A stretch of 64,000 nucleotides of DNA, taken from contig NW_022985446.1 in the NCBI RefSeq assembly GCF_010093595.1, positions 1,473,269 through 1,537,268 of the forward strand. The letters are read 5' to 3'. Below are positions 22,138-33,804 of this stretch, in pieces. Position 1 is the first letter of the stretch, and each line of letters begins with the position of its first letter. This DNA is from Mytilinidion resinicola. Taxonomy: Eukaryota > Ascomycota > Dothideomycetes > Mytilinidiales > Mytilinidiaceae. Both the position numbers and the translations under genes were made by a program. The notes beneath the pieces are model-generated. The model was not told the origin of the DNA. It made no database searches and saw only the letters and a list, made by a program, of their open reading frames with translations.

Positions 22138-24262
22138 ATGAATAGGCCTTCGCGGCGGAGAGTATGCAACCGGTGCGGCGAACTAAAGGTTAGATGCACA
22201 CTTCTGGAGGGCAGCGATACCTGCGAGCGCTGTGCAAGGCTGGGCCATCAATGTGTCTTTGTTAAACCCGCTCGGGCTCAGGCTCCTTCTAGAAGGTACG
22301 AGAAAGATCAAAGCAACCTTGCGAATTAGTACATAGGCTGACAGCATGTTTATAGGAAAGACCGCCTTGACCAGCTCCAAGACCAGGTTAACAGCTTGGC
22401 GGCCGAACTGGCTCTACGGGTGTGTTGTCATTTTGTCCTCCTTTATGATGGAGGCTATTCTAACATCAATGTTTCCAGAGACGGGAGGAGAAAGCTGCTG
22501 AATCGCCCGTGTCTGCTACTTCTATAGCCGAACAACGCTACCAATCTCGAGGACAGCACTTACTGGACTCGACTCCTAATCAGTCCCCCCGCCCTACTCC
22601 GATAGCCGAGCCGCAGACTGCCATAGCGCAGACTCACGATGTCTTTTCTCGCGGATTTCTTACCATCAGCGCGGGAGATCGACTAATAGCAAAGTTTCAG
22701 AAAGTGAAGATGCCACTATTTCCTTTTGTAATTATCCCGCCAGATACGACGGTCTTTTCCCTTCGTCTAGAATACCCCTTCTTACTCCTAGCCATCTTGA
22801 CAGCTTCAACAGAAGACGACTTGCCGTTGCAGAGGAAACTAGAGACCGAATTCAGAACCACCATATGCAACCGCCTGGTCATGACTGATGAGAGAAGTAT
22901 GGACCTGCTTCTGGGGCTCCTCGTTCACATTGCTTGGCACCATTACCACTTTGAAACTGTACGACGTCAACTTTACATGATTACCCAAATGGCCATTTCG
23001 ATTGTTGTGGATTTAGGGCTTGACAGAGACCACAATTTTGGGCTACGGGACATTGCCGCGGAAGTGCAAGGACACCTACAAGAAGACACAGATGCAGAGG
23101 CACGACATCATACTTCTGCTGAAAAACGAGCTCTTCTTGGTTGCTATTACTTGTACTCTGTGTAAGTAGCCCTCCATGGAGTCTAAACAGTGAGCGACGC
23201 TAACACCAGCTCAGGTCTTCTCTATTTCGGAAGCAACTCTACATGAGACATACCGACTGGATTGGCCGATGCTGCGAGGATCTTGCAACTCGGCCAGAGT
23301 ACCCCTCAGATGTATACCTCAAGACATTCATTGATATCCAGCTCTTATCAAGGGGCACTGAAGACATCATTACCTGTCAAGATATCCTGCACCAAGTTAA
23401 CGCATCTTTTGAGTGGCACCGACAGCTCAGCGACGTTAAAGAACTCGGCAGAGAGATCCTCGCGCGACACTCTCAAGATGATCCCAATATTCCACGTGAG
23501 TTCTTTAACTCTATTTCTTCGTTGATATCCTACTATAATACGCCTTGGCTCTAACTCTAGGTAGAGTCACTATTGCGCGACCTCCAAGCCATACCAATTT
23601 ACATCAACAAAAGCTTTCTCCATCACAACATCCCAATTATGTCTCTCCACCATCCCGAGTCAAGCCTCCCACGGGACTCGATCATTAAAGACCTCTTCTC
23701 TGGCTCCAAAAACTGCATCAGCACGATGTGCGAATTACCCAACGACGTCGTAATGCACCTCCCACAAACATCACACACCATGCTATGGTACAGCCTTCTA
23801 GTGGCCACAAAAACAGCCTTGTCCTCTTCCAACAGCGGCGCCGGCAGCCGCGAAGTCAAGCCCGTATACGACCTCGCCGTCGCAGCGAGCAACCTCCATA
23901 AGCGCCTCTCCATCGGCGATGACGTATGGGCTATCTCGCAACGCGCAATCGGCTTCGTCCTTTCGTGGCTGGAGCGATACGAAGCACAGGGCCTGCGACG
24001 GCAGCCTCCTAAAGAGGGCAGTACGCATCCAAAACCGGATGGAGGCATACCAAGGGTGGCCAATCCCGCGAACAATGGGCACAGCCTCCCTATGCCGGCA
24101 TGGGGTGCTCTCGATGCGCCGACTAACCAATCAGAAACTTTGTTCAATGGCCCCGGTTGGGACGAGGTTATGCAGAATATGATGATAGAGGACTTCTTTC
24201 CGTGGGATATTAGCGCGCAGCTGCCGTGGCCGCAGAATAATGGGGGCCCTGGAGTTTGGTGA
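22138..24262 (+). CDS. Zn2Cys6 transcription factor with fungal-specific domain
   Basis: Five exons, 22138-22295, 22356-22419, 22479-23161, 23215-23495 and 23565-24262, with GT-AG introns and matching phases, give about 627 residues. The zinc cluster (residues about 10-39) is C-x2-C-x6-C-x8-C-x2-C-x6-C, from VCNRCGELKVRC to CERCARLGHQC. It is followed by a short coiled coil (KDRLDQLQDQVNSLAAELAL) suited to dimerisation, then the fungal transcription-factor middle region with LLLGLLVHIAWHHYHF and LGCYYLYSV. The C-terminus has an acidic, aromatic stretch (EDFFPWDISAQLPWPQ) that may activate transcription. The last acceptor (GTAG before AGTC) is one of two close choices, but only it keeps frame. 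Targets unknown; it sits beside the aldo/keto reductase. Confidence 0.88.
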
Positions 24263-24403
24263 AGCAGAGCGTAGGATAGTAGCTAATGGACTGATTTGAT
24301 TCCCACGTAGTAGTCTGTGCTACCCCCTTAGTTTATGGACGTTGAACGTGCACATTCTTACAGAACCTTAGTCTTGATTCACAATTAGACCTAGCTTAAA
24401 CCA

Positions 24404-25478
24404 CTACAACGGCGGCGTATCCGCAAACAAAGCCACGGTCATAGCCGGCGGATACCGCTCTCCAAACACCTCCGCCGCCTCACTCGCATCCCGAATCCGC
24501 TTCGCCTCCTCCTCCGAGAGTTCGATCTTCAAACTTTCCACATTCTCCACCACTCTATCCACATTCGTCGTGCCGGGAATCGGAAAAATATCTTCCCCCT
24601 GTCTCAACAGCCACGCCAGCGTCACCTGGCTCCCCGTCACCCCCTTCGCCCTCGCCACCGCCAGAATCTGGTCCACAAGCTTAAAGTTCTTGGCGAAATT
24701 CTCCTCCGAGAACCGCGGCAGGAACGCGCGGAAGTCGCCCTCCGCGAAGTCCGCCCGGCTCTTGATCGCGCCCGACAGGATCCCGCGCCCGATCGGCGAG
24801 TACGCGACAATGGCTACGCCCAGCTCGCGCGCCGTCGCCAGCAGCCCGATCTGCGGGTTCTCGATGTCCAGCGCGAAGGGCGAGTACTCGAGCTGCACGG
24901 CTGTGATCGGGTGAACCTTGTGGGCCCGGCGCAGAGACTCGGCGCTGCATTCGGAGAGCCCGATGTGGCGGATCTTGCCCTCGGCCTTCAGCTCTGCGAG
25001 CGCTTGCACGGTCTTCTCGATGGGGGTCTTGCGGTCGAGACGGTGCACGTAGTACAGATCGATATGGTCGACGCCGAGCCGCTTCAGGCTGCGCGCGCAG
25101 GCTTGCTTGGCGTAGCCCGGCTCGCTGCAGTTTTCTGTATGCCCGGAGTCTTTGATGGGCGCGGCGAATTTGGTTGCGAGGAAGATGTTGGCGCGGCGGT
25201 CGGGGTGGGCCGCGAAGTAGGCGCCGAGCATGTCTTCGTTGTCGTTGTAGACGTCGGCTGGGTGGGGGGGTTTAGTTACGGGGAGGTTTGTGAGGGGATG
25301 GGGGGAGGGTACCGGAGTCCCAGAAGCGGTAGCCGAGCTCGTAGGCTTTGTCGAGGACGGCGAAGCGCTCGGCGTCTGGCTTTGGGGCGCCGTAGTAGGC
25401 GCTCAGGCCCATCAGGCCGAAGCCCAGGCGCGGGACGAGGGGGCCGTTTTTGCCTAGGGGGGCGGTTGGGAGGGACAT
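24404..25478 (-). CDS. Aldo/keto reductase
   Basis: Two exons, 25478-25313 and 25257-24404 (55-nt GT-AG intron, phase 1), give 339 residues, normal for the family. The (beta/alpha)8 barrel signature is complete: LGFGLMGLSAYYG, the catalytic Tyr in ADVYNDNED, Lys in ATKFA, His in YVHRLD, and the NADPH-binding C-terminal part IPGTTNVDRVVENV. The closest general type is the yakc/pyridoxal-reductase-like AKR group of fungi, a cytosolic NADPH-dependent enzyme reducing aldehydes or ketones. Coding GC is high and even, unlike the decayed genes to the left. Convergent with the Zn2Cys6 gene (141 bp apart). Substrate unknown. Confidence 0.92.
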
Positions 25479-26140
25479 TTTGATGGTGTAGGGCAGGCTC
25501 GGTTGAGGTAATGGAGGTTGAGAAGTGGATAGGTGGAGGAACAAAGAGGATCGACGAGGTAGATATACAAACACGTTTTCAACTACGGCAATTATAAATC
25601 ACTATCCTAGACCCGGCAAATATGAATGAACCACCCGGGTTCCATCTCCGCATTACTTGCACCATTCATAGCTAATCTAGGTGATGGAAATTTCGTACGA
25701 GGGGTAATTGAAGTGGGGAAAATCCATGACGTGAGTGCGGGGATAAGATGGAGTTAAGTGGCTATCAGGGTGACAATGGGTATACGAAATACTGTGTTGT
25801 CCCCATTCGTTGATGTTCTGCGGAGCGTCTCGTGAGATTTTGTTAAGTGTCGCAAGGTGTTGAGGGGATGAGATAGATTCAGGGGTGGGTAATGTCAGAT
25901 TGCTGGATCACGTGTGTCATCCTGCAATGCCAAGCCTAGGGCTCAACCTCATCTCATCGTCTTTTGCATCCCATCCATCTCGACATTACAAAGCTACCGG
26001 CCATAGTAAACTCAAGTTGATTGTGTATCTTGCTGCTACCACTAACACGACTTATTGACTGTACGAAGCTCCAGAATATAGTTTCATCGAACCAGGACGC
26101 TCTCCGGGACTCCCTTTTTCAATACTGCAATACAAGCAAG
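25479..26140. other. Divergent promoter region
   Basis: Promoters of the aldo/keto reductase and the PPCDC-like gene. No other feature seen. Confidence 0.5.
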
Positions 26141-26854
26141 ATGCCAAAGGACAAGACTCCTATCCCTCTCGGTAGCGGCAAATACCACATCCTGCTCTGC
26201 GCCTCTGGCTCTGTCGCCACGATAAAAATCCCCGTCATCATAGCTGCACTCGCACGCTACAGCAACATCTCAATACGCATCATCCTCACCAAATCCGCTA
26301 CCGCGTTCCTAGCCGGACAAAGCACGGAGCAACCGGACTTGGATACGATATTCACGTCGCCAAATGTCGATGGCATATACGAGGATGAGGACGAATGGAA
26401 ACAGCCATGGGTACGGGGAAACAAGATCCTGCATATCGAGCTCCGGAGGTGGGCGGATATCATGGTGGTGGCGCCGTTGAGCGCGAATTCGCTCGCGAAG
26501 ATTGCTGGCGGGCTCTGTGATAATCTCTTGCTGTCGACTATTCGGGCTTGGGATACAACAGGGGAGCTGGATGTGGTGCGTCACGGCTTGGAGAAGAAGG
26601 TGATTGTTGTGGCGCCGGCGATGAATACGGCTATGTGGAAGCATCCTATCACGGCGCAACACGTGAAGCTTCTAGAGAACGATTGGGGGGTGGAGAACGG
26701 TGGTTGGATTCAAGTCCTGCGTCCTGCTGAGAAAGAGCTGGCTTGTGGAGATACGGGTATCGGCGCGATGGTGAACTTTCAAGAGATTGTGGAAGTCATC
26801 GTCGCTAGGCTCGGACTGAAGGAAATTGTCAGGACACCGGATTCCGCAGTATGA
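26141..26854 (+). CDS. Phosphopantothenoylcysteine decarboxylase-like flavoprotein
   Basis: A single exon of 237 residues starting at the first ATG (26141); the open frame extends upstream but without an ATG. HFCD flavoprotein landmarks: ILLCASGSVATIKIP (FMN phosphate loop), HIELRRWAD with the active-site His, VVAPLSANSLAKIAGGLCDNLL, PAMNTAMWKHP (PXMNXXMW motif) and LACGDTGIGAM, whose Cys is the catalytic acid in PPCDC. The set is complete, so decarboxylation of 4'-phosphopantothenoylcysteine in coenzyme A synthesis is the likely role. In yeasts relatives (Hal3/Vhs3/Cab3) also regulate phosphatase Ppz1; here the long acidic tail of Hal3 is absent. Confidence 0.93.
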   Translation: MPKDKTPIPLGSGKYHILLCASGSVATIKIPVIIAALARYSNISIRIILTKSATAFLAGQSTEQPDLDTIFTSPNVDGIYEDEDEWKQPWVRGNKILHIELRRWADIMVVAPLSANSLAKIAGGLCDNLLLSTIRAWDTTGELDVVRHGLEKKVIVVAPAMNTAMWKHPITAQHVKLLENDWGVENGGWIQVLRPAEKELACGDTGIGAMVNFQEIVEVIVARLGLKEIVRTPDSAV

Positions 26855-27306
26855 GCATCAAATGGAAGATTTTTCAGGAACAACCAACACCCGAATATCC
26901 CAACACAGATACCCCTTCAAAGCGACCAATATACTCCCTGGGGAATGAATCAGGGCTCAAATCAATAGAAAGCTAATCAAACTTACACGCGACGATGCGG
27001 CAATGAACTATCAGCAAAGCTGCGGCGAAACACCTTCTGTAAGGTTTGGGCGCGATGCCAAAAACGGAAGCAAAGCAATGGTCTCGTTGCTATGGCATCC
27101 GTAAACTATTCACCAAATTCGAAAACCATTCACTACACACTCCCCAACTGTGTTCCTATAAACTGCGCGGGCTTTGCCCGTCCACGGCATCTTCCAAAAT
27201 CTCGAACCGAACTTGAACGTCTCCCACTGCCACCACATTACCTGATAATACAATCTCACCACGTCTGCCCCCAACATATTTGACTCTTGTTTCTATCTAT
27301 AGTAGA
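26855..27306. other. Intergenic, Aurora kinase promoter
   Basis: Flanking region between two plus-strand genes. A TAGAATGG context precedes the kinase ATG. No other feature seen. Confidence 0.5.
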
Positions 27307-28663
27307 ATGGCCGATCAAGGCTTTGCGAATCGGATGCGGCAACTTGTTGGGTTAGGCGGACCCACGAAGGGCAGGGTAAGGGATCTCAATTCCCAACTTC
27401 CTAATAATGCTAACTTAGGTTCAAAGCCCCCAAAGATCCTCAAAATCGCCGGACCCGCGTCCAATCTACGCCAGCGCGTTACCAAGCCCAACGTTCGAGC
27501 TCAAGGACCGTCTAAGGACCTCCTCAAGCAAGCGCTCCTCAACCATACCCAAAACGGAACAATCGCTGCTCTCGCGACTCTCAACCGGAACCCGCCTCAG
27601 CAAGATGTCGCGTCCGCTTCGAAATACCTCGATGATGCCAATTCCTCTGACGAGGAAGATGTCGAGAAATTGCAACTTGTCGAGCAAAGCGCCCGCCGAA
27701 TTTCCACCCCTAGGACCTTCACCCGAACCTCCCTCGACTACCACCCGCACCTCCACCTCGGCAGCTTCGAAATCGGCAAAGCCCTCGGCCGCGGCAAATT
27801 CGGCCGCGTCTACCTCGCGCGCCATCGCGACTCCTCCTTCATCTGTGCGCTCAAGGTCCTCACCAAAGCGCAGATCGCGCGCGAAGGCGACGAGAACCTC
27901 GTCCGCCGCGAGATCGAGATCCACTCCAACCTCTCGCACCCGGGCATCCTGAAGTTCTACACCTGGTTCTACGACGCCACGCGCGTGTTCCTAGTCCTCG
28001 AGTACGCGGCGGGCGGCGAGTTGTACGGGAAGCTGCAGAAGCAGGGCAAGTTCAGCGAGCACGTCGCTGCGGTGTATGTGGCGCAGGTTGCGGATGCGCT
28101 GGCGTATATGCACAAGAAGAACGTGATGCATCGCGATATCAAGCCGGAGAATATCTTGCTGGGGTTTCATGGGGAAATCAAGCTGGCGGATTTTGGGTAT
28201 AGCGTGCATTCGGCTTCGAATCTGAGGAGTTCGCTGTGCGGGACTATTGATTATATCCCGCCGGAGATTGCGAGGCAGCTGAGGAAGGTTAGAAGGGGGG
28301 AGGAGGAGTTCTATAATCGAAATGTGGATCTGTGGGCGTTAGGCGTGTTGGCGTATGAGTTGATGACGGGCAAGCCGCCGTTTGAGATGCCGTCGGCGGA
28401 GCTGACGCAGAAGAAGATTCTGACGGGGAGGGTGCAGAGGACTGGGGTTGAGATGTCGAAGGAGGCGAAGTCGTTTATTAGGGCAGTAAGTTTCTCCTCA
28501 TTAGCGTCTAGCGATTAGTTTTGATGGAGATGTACTGACGCTCTTCTAGCTTCTCGTCTTGAATCCAGACAAGCGGCTGCCGCTCGATGAGGTCCTGGAG
28601 CATCCATGGATCGTGTTGCACTGCGGTCGGGTTAGGAGCTCTAGAGGCATTTTCGGGTATTGA
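27307..28663 (+). CDS. Aurora-type serine/threonine kinase
   Basis: Exons 27307-28485 and 28550-28663 (64-nt intron, phase 0) give 430 residues. The N-terminal 150 residues are basic and low complexity, with [18 protein letters not shown] as in fungal Ark1/Ipl1. Kinase domain: [11 protein letters not shown] (P-loop), ALKVLTK (VAIK Lys), [11 protein letters not shown] (HRD), ADFGYSVH (DFG), and activation loop [14 protein letters not shown], the Aurora hallmark. It ends shortly after EHPWI. Expected role: chromosomal-passenger kinase acting with INCENP and survivin at kinetochores and spindle midzone. A GTAAGG...CTAACTTAG stretch at 27374-27416 looks like an intron, but removing it would break the frame into the kinase domain. 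Confidence 0.94.
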
Positions 28664-30425
28664 GAAGGCGTGTCGACTTCCAAGGCTGGCTTGATGCCAT
28701 GCAAGCTATTACTATTACCGATAGAGTCTATCATGTCATTGGGCGTTTGTGTAGTGAGTATGAAAATGCTCCTTAGCAGACAAAGAAGGAGCGTTAGCTC
28801 ACTCCTCCCAAGAGGCGTTGTTTATAAGGTCCGTCTTGTATAAACATGCTAACGACGCCTGTACGACTTCAATATCAAAGCTAATCTACATTTTTGAGTT
28901 TTGAATTATGGACAGTGCCATATGCGCATAAGAAGCAAATGTCTCTTTATCTGCAACCCGTGACTACGAAGACATAACAAGGAAGATATGCATGAACACC
29001 TGCTCATGAAACCGGAAAATACAGTCTAATGAAAACCCGACTCGATACCCCTTATGCATATATGTCCATCCAAGCAGTGCAAAACTGATACATGGACCAC
29101 GTGATTTCGCACGTGACGGTCGGCGTTCTTTCTTTCGGGCCTGGGTATAAAAGAGTCTCCACCTCTTGCTCGGATTCTTCTTTCAAGAAGCTAGACACGG
29201 CGTAAGCGTTGCTCAGACCGGAGGAGTTCCTCGTCGATGTGGGGAGCAGGGCATCGGTGGAGCAAGACTTAGCTGAACATGGCTCTGATGTGGTGGACAA
29301 AATCGCGAGCAGAAGTCCCGAATGGCGCTGCGAGACCCTGGGTAATCACCGCCGAAGAAGCTGTAGACGGCCATCATGGTCCTTTGTTGATGATGTTCAT
29401 TGTACTCTTACGAGGCTCGTGTCTGGATTTGCAAGAGCTCATGTCCAGGTTCTCTCGCAATTATGGACAGCGTCATCATCTGATCCAGTTGACGATAACT
29501 ATCAACTCTGGGGGGGCATCTCCACGCCCAAATCCCACATATTCAGCAATTGCTCTACCTTCTGCTCTGTTTTTCGAAGCCCAAGCCCCAGACATGGGGC
29601 TTTCTCGATACTCGATCAACGACCCCTCTCATATCCCTGGCTTGCAGTCAAGTTTGCTCCACACACCATGGCATTGGCTGCGTAGGCATTTTGCATGCCA
29701 GTGGGAACCAAGCGTTGATCTTTGACCAAAGGAGACGCACCGTCGACGGCTCTTATAGACGGCAGAAGCGTGATTTAGCAGCCACGTGATGCGCAGGTGA
29801 GCGCGCCAACTATGGGTAATCATACTTCTCGTTTTTTTGCCTACGAAAGTTGTGGGACATCGATACATGACCGAACCAATGAAAACATATAAGAGTCCAG
29901 GGAATGCGTATCTCTAGCTGCGCGATGGCGGCGGGCCATGCAGGTTTGCGCTGCCTCCGTCACAGACGTCGAGGTCAAGGGGCCGGAAGCGACAAGTGGA
30001 TGTCGCTGAGCTATGGCCCGAACCATAAGAGTTTGAGGCTGCAAGAGAGGTATGGGAGCCGGATGATGTTAGAAGGAGCGGAGCTGATCAATTCGCCGAT
30101 TGCGGCGCATTTAACAGGTCCGACGGGCGGGCAGATTGTGACGGAAAGGAACGGGGCTTTTGGCGCGCTGGAGTGGTTGAATGTTGGTATGTAGGATTCC
30201 ACCTCAAGTCTCATGCTGATTTATCGAGAAGAGGTCGTGTAGATGACGTAGGAAATACTCGTGGATCTCATACTACTCTTTTTTCTCGCTTGCTTGAAAA
30301 CATATCCGGGGTGAATCGATTTCTCGTGACTGACGTGATCAATCACCCGAGCTCAACGCCTAGAAATGCAGCGTAGCATCCAGATGCTTGTTCCCCTTCA
30401 TCGTAAGCTTGCACGGGGTGATAGA
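28664..30425. other. Gene-poor region
   Basis: No gene that I can support. Overlapping ORFs at 29052-29868 and 29904-30194 (96 codons) have no family features. The 29904 frame lies just beyond the 3' end of the HET gene. Confidence 0.4.
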
Positions 30426-32522
30426 CTAGCACAGTATGAAGCTTTGCAACGACGGAGGGAGATCACGGGTGTGAAATTCTCCGTCCATGCTTCCGTGCAC
30501 GTAGGCCATTCCTAAAACTTTCCAGCGAGTTTCCCCCGAGAACTCTTGAGCAGGAGTGGACGACTCATCTCCGGTACCGTCGTTGACCTTACCCCCTGTA
30601 TCTGGTCGCAAAACGCAAGGAACTGAAACCCCGGGGAACTTTACGATGTGATCGCCACTCTTGCAGCGGCGATGGACCAATCCCAAGGCACCTGATTGCA
30701 TTCGACAGACACAATAGCCGTGCTCAGCCAGATAGACGGCCATCGTGATATAGTGTAGAGTAACGGCACTCAAGTTGCGCAGTCCCCGGCTTTGGTCATC
30801 TAGATGCATAGCTCTCTTGATGCCCATCGTGATATATTGTAGGGCAATGACACTCAAGTTGCGTAGTCCCCAGCTTTGGTCACCTAGCCCCCGTACTGCT
30901 CGTTGTCCACAGGACGGGGTCCACTCCATAAGCGCCTCGTAGCTCTCAGCAGCATCAGGACCAAAAGGAGTCGGCTGCGAGACCATATTGGAATCCGCTA
31001 CAACAGTTTGCGCGAGACAGTTTTTGCTGGTATCAGAATGATCATCTGATACAGTACGTCTATTTCTCGATAACAGGCCTCTTGGAACATCGTTGACGAG
31101 GTGCTTCGTATCCAGTAACCATAACTGTAGCGATCTGATGAGGTCTTCATTTCCTTCATCGTTCGGAGTATTTTCCGCGTCAGGCCACGGGGGTGTCATG
31201 AATGAGATTGTGTCTAGAAGATACCCTCTAAGCGTGATCTCCTTTGTATCGGTGATATCGCAGTCGGTCACCATGGGCACTATGCCAGGTGACGTGTATC
31301 TGAAATGGGGCGTAGAGACATGAGACCAGTGAGGAACCCAGGAAGATAGGTCTTCGGGGTTCTCCTCCGGGCATCCTAGTAGGATCGTCTCGGTGTATCC
31401 CGAATATACCAGGCATCGGGCAATGGACGTGAAGATAACTGACACACTACTGGAATAATCAGGCATGATATTCAAAGTCTTCCTGTCGGAGGAGAGACCT
31501 AAAAGCGAGTATACAAAGTCGCGGGGGTCTGACGACTGGAGTGAGCTCGTCCCCTCGGAGGGTCCAAACGTTTGGAGAAGTCGGAAAAGCGTTGGTTGAG
31601 AAGACTCGGACCATCTTGGGGGAGGGAGAAAAGTAACACGTTTGTACAACCGTAAAAGCCGGGATAAGGGGGTAGCGACGATATTAAGCATTATGGCGTT
31701 GTACGACGCATGTTGCAACAGGTTTGAATGAAAGGTGTTCGAAGTGATGGCAAGCAAAGACAAGTCTAGACCACGTGCTACTTGGTTTCCGCATACGAAA
31801 ATCGACTTCTTGGCCGCTGCTAGCTCTTGGACAATCCATATACGTCTCCAGTAGGGCCGTTGATATAGTTGCTTTATTGCCTCAGGATTAGGGTAATTTT
31901 CCTTGCAGAATCTTTCAATTACAGAGTATAAGAGGTCATCAGCATTAGATCCTTTCGGAAGCTGAAGTGCCTCGAGCATCTTATACATGGCATCCAGATC
32001 GCGGAGGGCTCGATCGCTGTGATTGAACGACTGTCCGAGCCATGCAATGACGGCATGGGCTCTTGCGTATGTCTCAATCATCTGCTGGACCTGCCAGCCT
32101 TTTTCGTCATTGTCTGCCTGGTTGATACATATCGCATCGGCCCAGATCACATGATAATTTGTGTTTTTCTGAATGGATCCTAGAGCCTCGGCGAGATTCT
32201 TCGTGATCTTGGTGTGCTTTCCGTCGATCTCAATGTTTATAACTGGGGTAGGATCTCCCCAGACATAAGACAGCGCGTAATAGTCTGGCCGTGGTGAAAA
32301 TCCTGCGTCCTTCTCTAGAATAGTAGTGTCGTTGTCGAATGAATCGAGATTGGGGACTGGGGAGCCTTCTGAAGAGTAGAAACGCAAAGACGTATGAATC
32401 ATACGGCATTTCAAAGTGGTTGATCGGAAAATTGCTCTACTAGGATTGGGTGGGTCTTCTAGTATCAAGAGCCTGATTTCTTTCCTGGAGCGATCCAATG
32501 GCTGGTACTGGAAGGCTGCCAT
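30426..32522 (-). CDS. HET-domain protein, 698 aa
   Basis: A single intact exon. The HET domain spans residues about 75-240, with all landmarks in order: YYALSYVWGDPTPV, VIWADAICINQADNDEKG and YWRRIWIVQELAAAK; then SSDPRDFVYSLLGLS. The C-terminal half follows the usual layout, ending with VLGMAYVHGSMDGEF. Near residues 540-595 there is an imperfect tandem duplication with a 27-residue period (DQSWGLRNLSVIALQYITMG, then DQSRGLRNLSAVTLHYITMA). HET proteins mediate vegetative incompatibility; the domain is TIR-like in predicted fold and triggers cell death. It lies inside a housekeeping block, like an insertion. It is intact, unlike the HET relic at 3-5 kb. Confidence 0.93.
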   Translation of the reverse strand: MAAFQYQPLDRSRKEIRLLILEDPPNPSRAIFRSTTLKCRMIHTSLRFYSSEGSPVPNLDSFDNDTTILEKDAGFSPRPDYYALSYVWGDPTPVINIEIDGKHTKITKNLAEALGSIQKNTNYHVIWADAICINQADNDEKGWQVQQMIETYARAHAVIAWLGQSFNHSDRALRDLDAMYKMLEALQLPKGSNADDLLYSVIERFCKENYPNPEAIKQLYQRPYWRRIWIVQELAAAKKSIFVCGNQVARGLDLSLLAITSNTFHSNLLQHASYNAIMLNIVATPLSRLLRLYKRVTFLPPPRWSESSQPTLFRLLQTFGPSEGTSSLQSSDPRDFVYSLLGLSSDRKTLNIMPDYSSSVSVIFTSIARCLVYSGYTETILLGCPEENPEDLSSWVPHWSHVSTPHFRYTSPGIVPMVTDCDITDTKEITLRGYLLDTISFMTPPWPDAENTPNDEGNEDLIRSLQLWLLDTKHLVNDVPRGLLSRNRRTVSDDHSDTSKNCLAQTVVADSNMVSQPTPFGPDAAESYEALMEWTPSCGQRAVRGLGDQSWGLRNLSVIALQYITMGIKRAMHLDDQSRGLRNLSAVTLHYITMAVYLAEHGYCVCRMQSGALGLVHRRCKSGDHIVKFPGVSVPCVLRPDTGGKVNDGTGDESSTPAQEFSGETRWKVLGMAYVHGSMDGEFHTRDLPPSLQSFILC

Positions 32523-33382
32523 GGCCTTTTTCGATTTGGACGCACCAAGTTTGTAGTGGGGCAGTGCTTTGTAGCCTAGAAAGGCTGATGGAGACGGTGA
32601 AACAAACGCTTGTGTGAATGGAAACAGGAGTTCGGCGCCCCTCTCGGAGACAGTTCTTTATTTGAGAGTCTTGAAGATAGTTGATCCGTCAGTCAAGAAA
32701 TGTGAATAATGAAATCAAACAGTGGGAAGGGAAAAAGAGTAAAGAAGCTGTGCGATATGACAAGGTGTTCAGTCTCGATAGCCACGGTGTAGCATGCGCC
32801 TCAGCCGTGCGAAGGCCAACATCCCCAAAGCATGAAAACCTTATGGCTAGATCAAAAACAGAATATATCTGCACTCAGATTGCGAAATGAAGTTCTGAAG
32901 ACAATGGCATACATTGTTGTAAGGTATGGGTGAAGGTATTTTAGGACGAAAGACCATCGACTAGTCTTCCATGCCTCAGCATTCAACCACGTGACCTTTC
33001 ATGAACTACTCGATTCCAAAGTGCAGCAATCTCATGAACTTTTTGATCCCCAGAGCATATCCCAATAATCTCTAGTTGGATCCACATTCAGTGCAAATAT
33101 AATCCTCCATAAAACCCATCCATGCCCGGGGAGTTTTCACTACCCCTGCACATCTGGGCATCTCAGAACCTCAACCCAACTCTATCTCGTCACCAAAACC
33201 TCATCCTTCCCAATATCAACACCACGACCGCGAGTGCACCCGCTCTAGCCGCACCGAATCCCTCTCCGCGAGGCGATCTCAACTCTCCACCATTAGCATT
33301 GGGCCCACCGCTCCTCTCGCGCGCCGGCCTCAATCAACCCATCACCCACCACCTCAACACCACACGCAACACCACCCACACG
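32523..33382. other. Divergent promoter region
   Basis: Between the HET gene and Mic12. Small complementary ORFs around 32690-32890 are not supported. The 5' leader of Mic12 is C-rich from about 33120. Confidence 0.5.
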
Positions 33383-33804
33383 ATGGGTTTCACAACCGGC
33401 CTCGTACGCCCCCCATCCCCACCCGCCTCCCTCCCCCCCCTCTAACCTCCCCCCAGCTCGCCGGCACAACCCTCACCTCCCTAACCCTCTACCTCACCCT
33501 CTCGCTACATACGCGCAACCGCCTCGTCCAAGCCTCCCTCCTGCGTCAACAAACCGCCGTCCTCTCGAATATCCTAGACCCCCAACCGCCCGTCCCGGAA
33601 CCGACGACTCGGATAGCGCGCGCGGGGCTGCTGGAGACGGCGAAGGATCGGTGGAACGGGGAGTTGGAGCGGGAGGTGCGGTTGGTTTATAACACGGATT
33701 GGCGGCGCGTGAGGGAGGGGGTGGAGGATCGGCTTGCTGGTGTGATAGGGAGGTTGCGGGCGAAGGGGGAGGAGGTTAAGGAGGAGGTTAAGAGGGAGGT
33801 GTGA
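33383..33804 (+). CDS. MIC12: MICOS complex subunit Mic12
   Basis: Exons 33383-33403 and 33457-33804 (53-nt intron, phase 0) give 122 residues. The first exon codes only MGFTTGL; the second begins LAGTTLTSLTLYLTLSLH, one N-terminal membrane helix, then TRNRLVQASLLRQQ and a C-terminal amphipathic part with ETAKDRWNGELEREV and DWRRVREGVEDRL. This order matches the fungal Mic12/Aim5 family, inner-mitochondrial-membrane proteins that link MICOS subcomplexes at crista junctions. An open frame beginning at 33122 upstream is leader, not coding, because the family starts at MGF. Coding GC is very high. Confidence 0.82.

Noticed and set aside
24681..25483. Plus-strand 190-codon frame and a second minus frame over the aldo/keto reductase
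   Set aside because: Low-complexity shadows of a GC-rich gene with a full set of catalytic residues in the accepted frame.
27374..27416. Canonical-looking 43-nt intron (GTAAGG ... GCTAACTTAG) in the Aurora kinase N-terminus
   Set aside because: Its removal shifts the frame away from the kinase domain, and the unspliced frame matches fungal Aurora N-termini.
29052..30194. Several ORFs of 70-158 codons downstream of Aurora
   Set aside because: Mutually overlapping, no motifs, no consistent splice structure.
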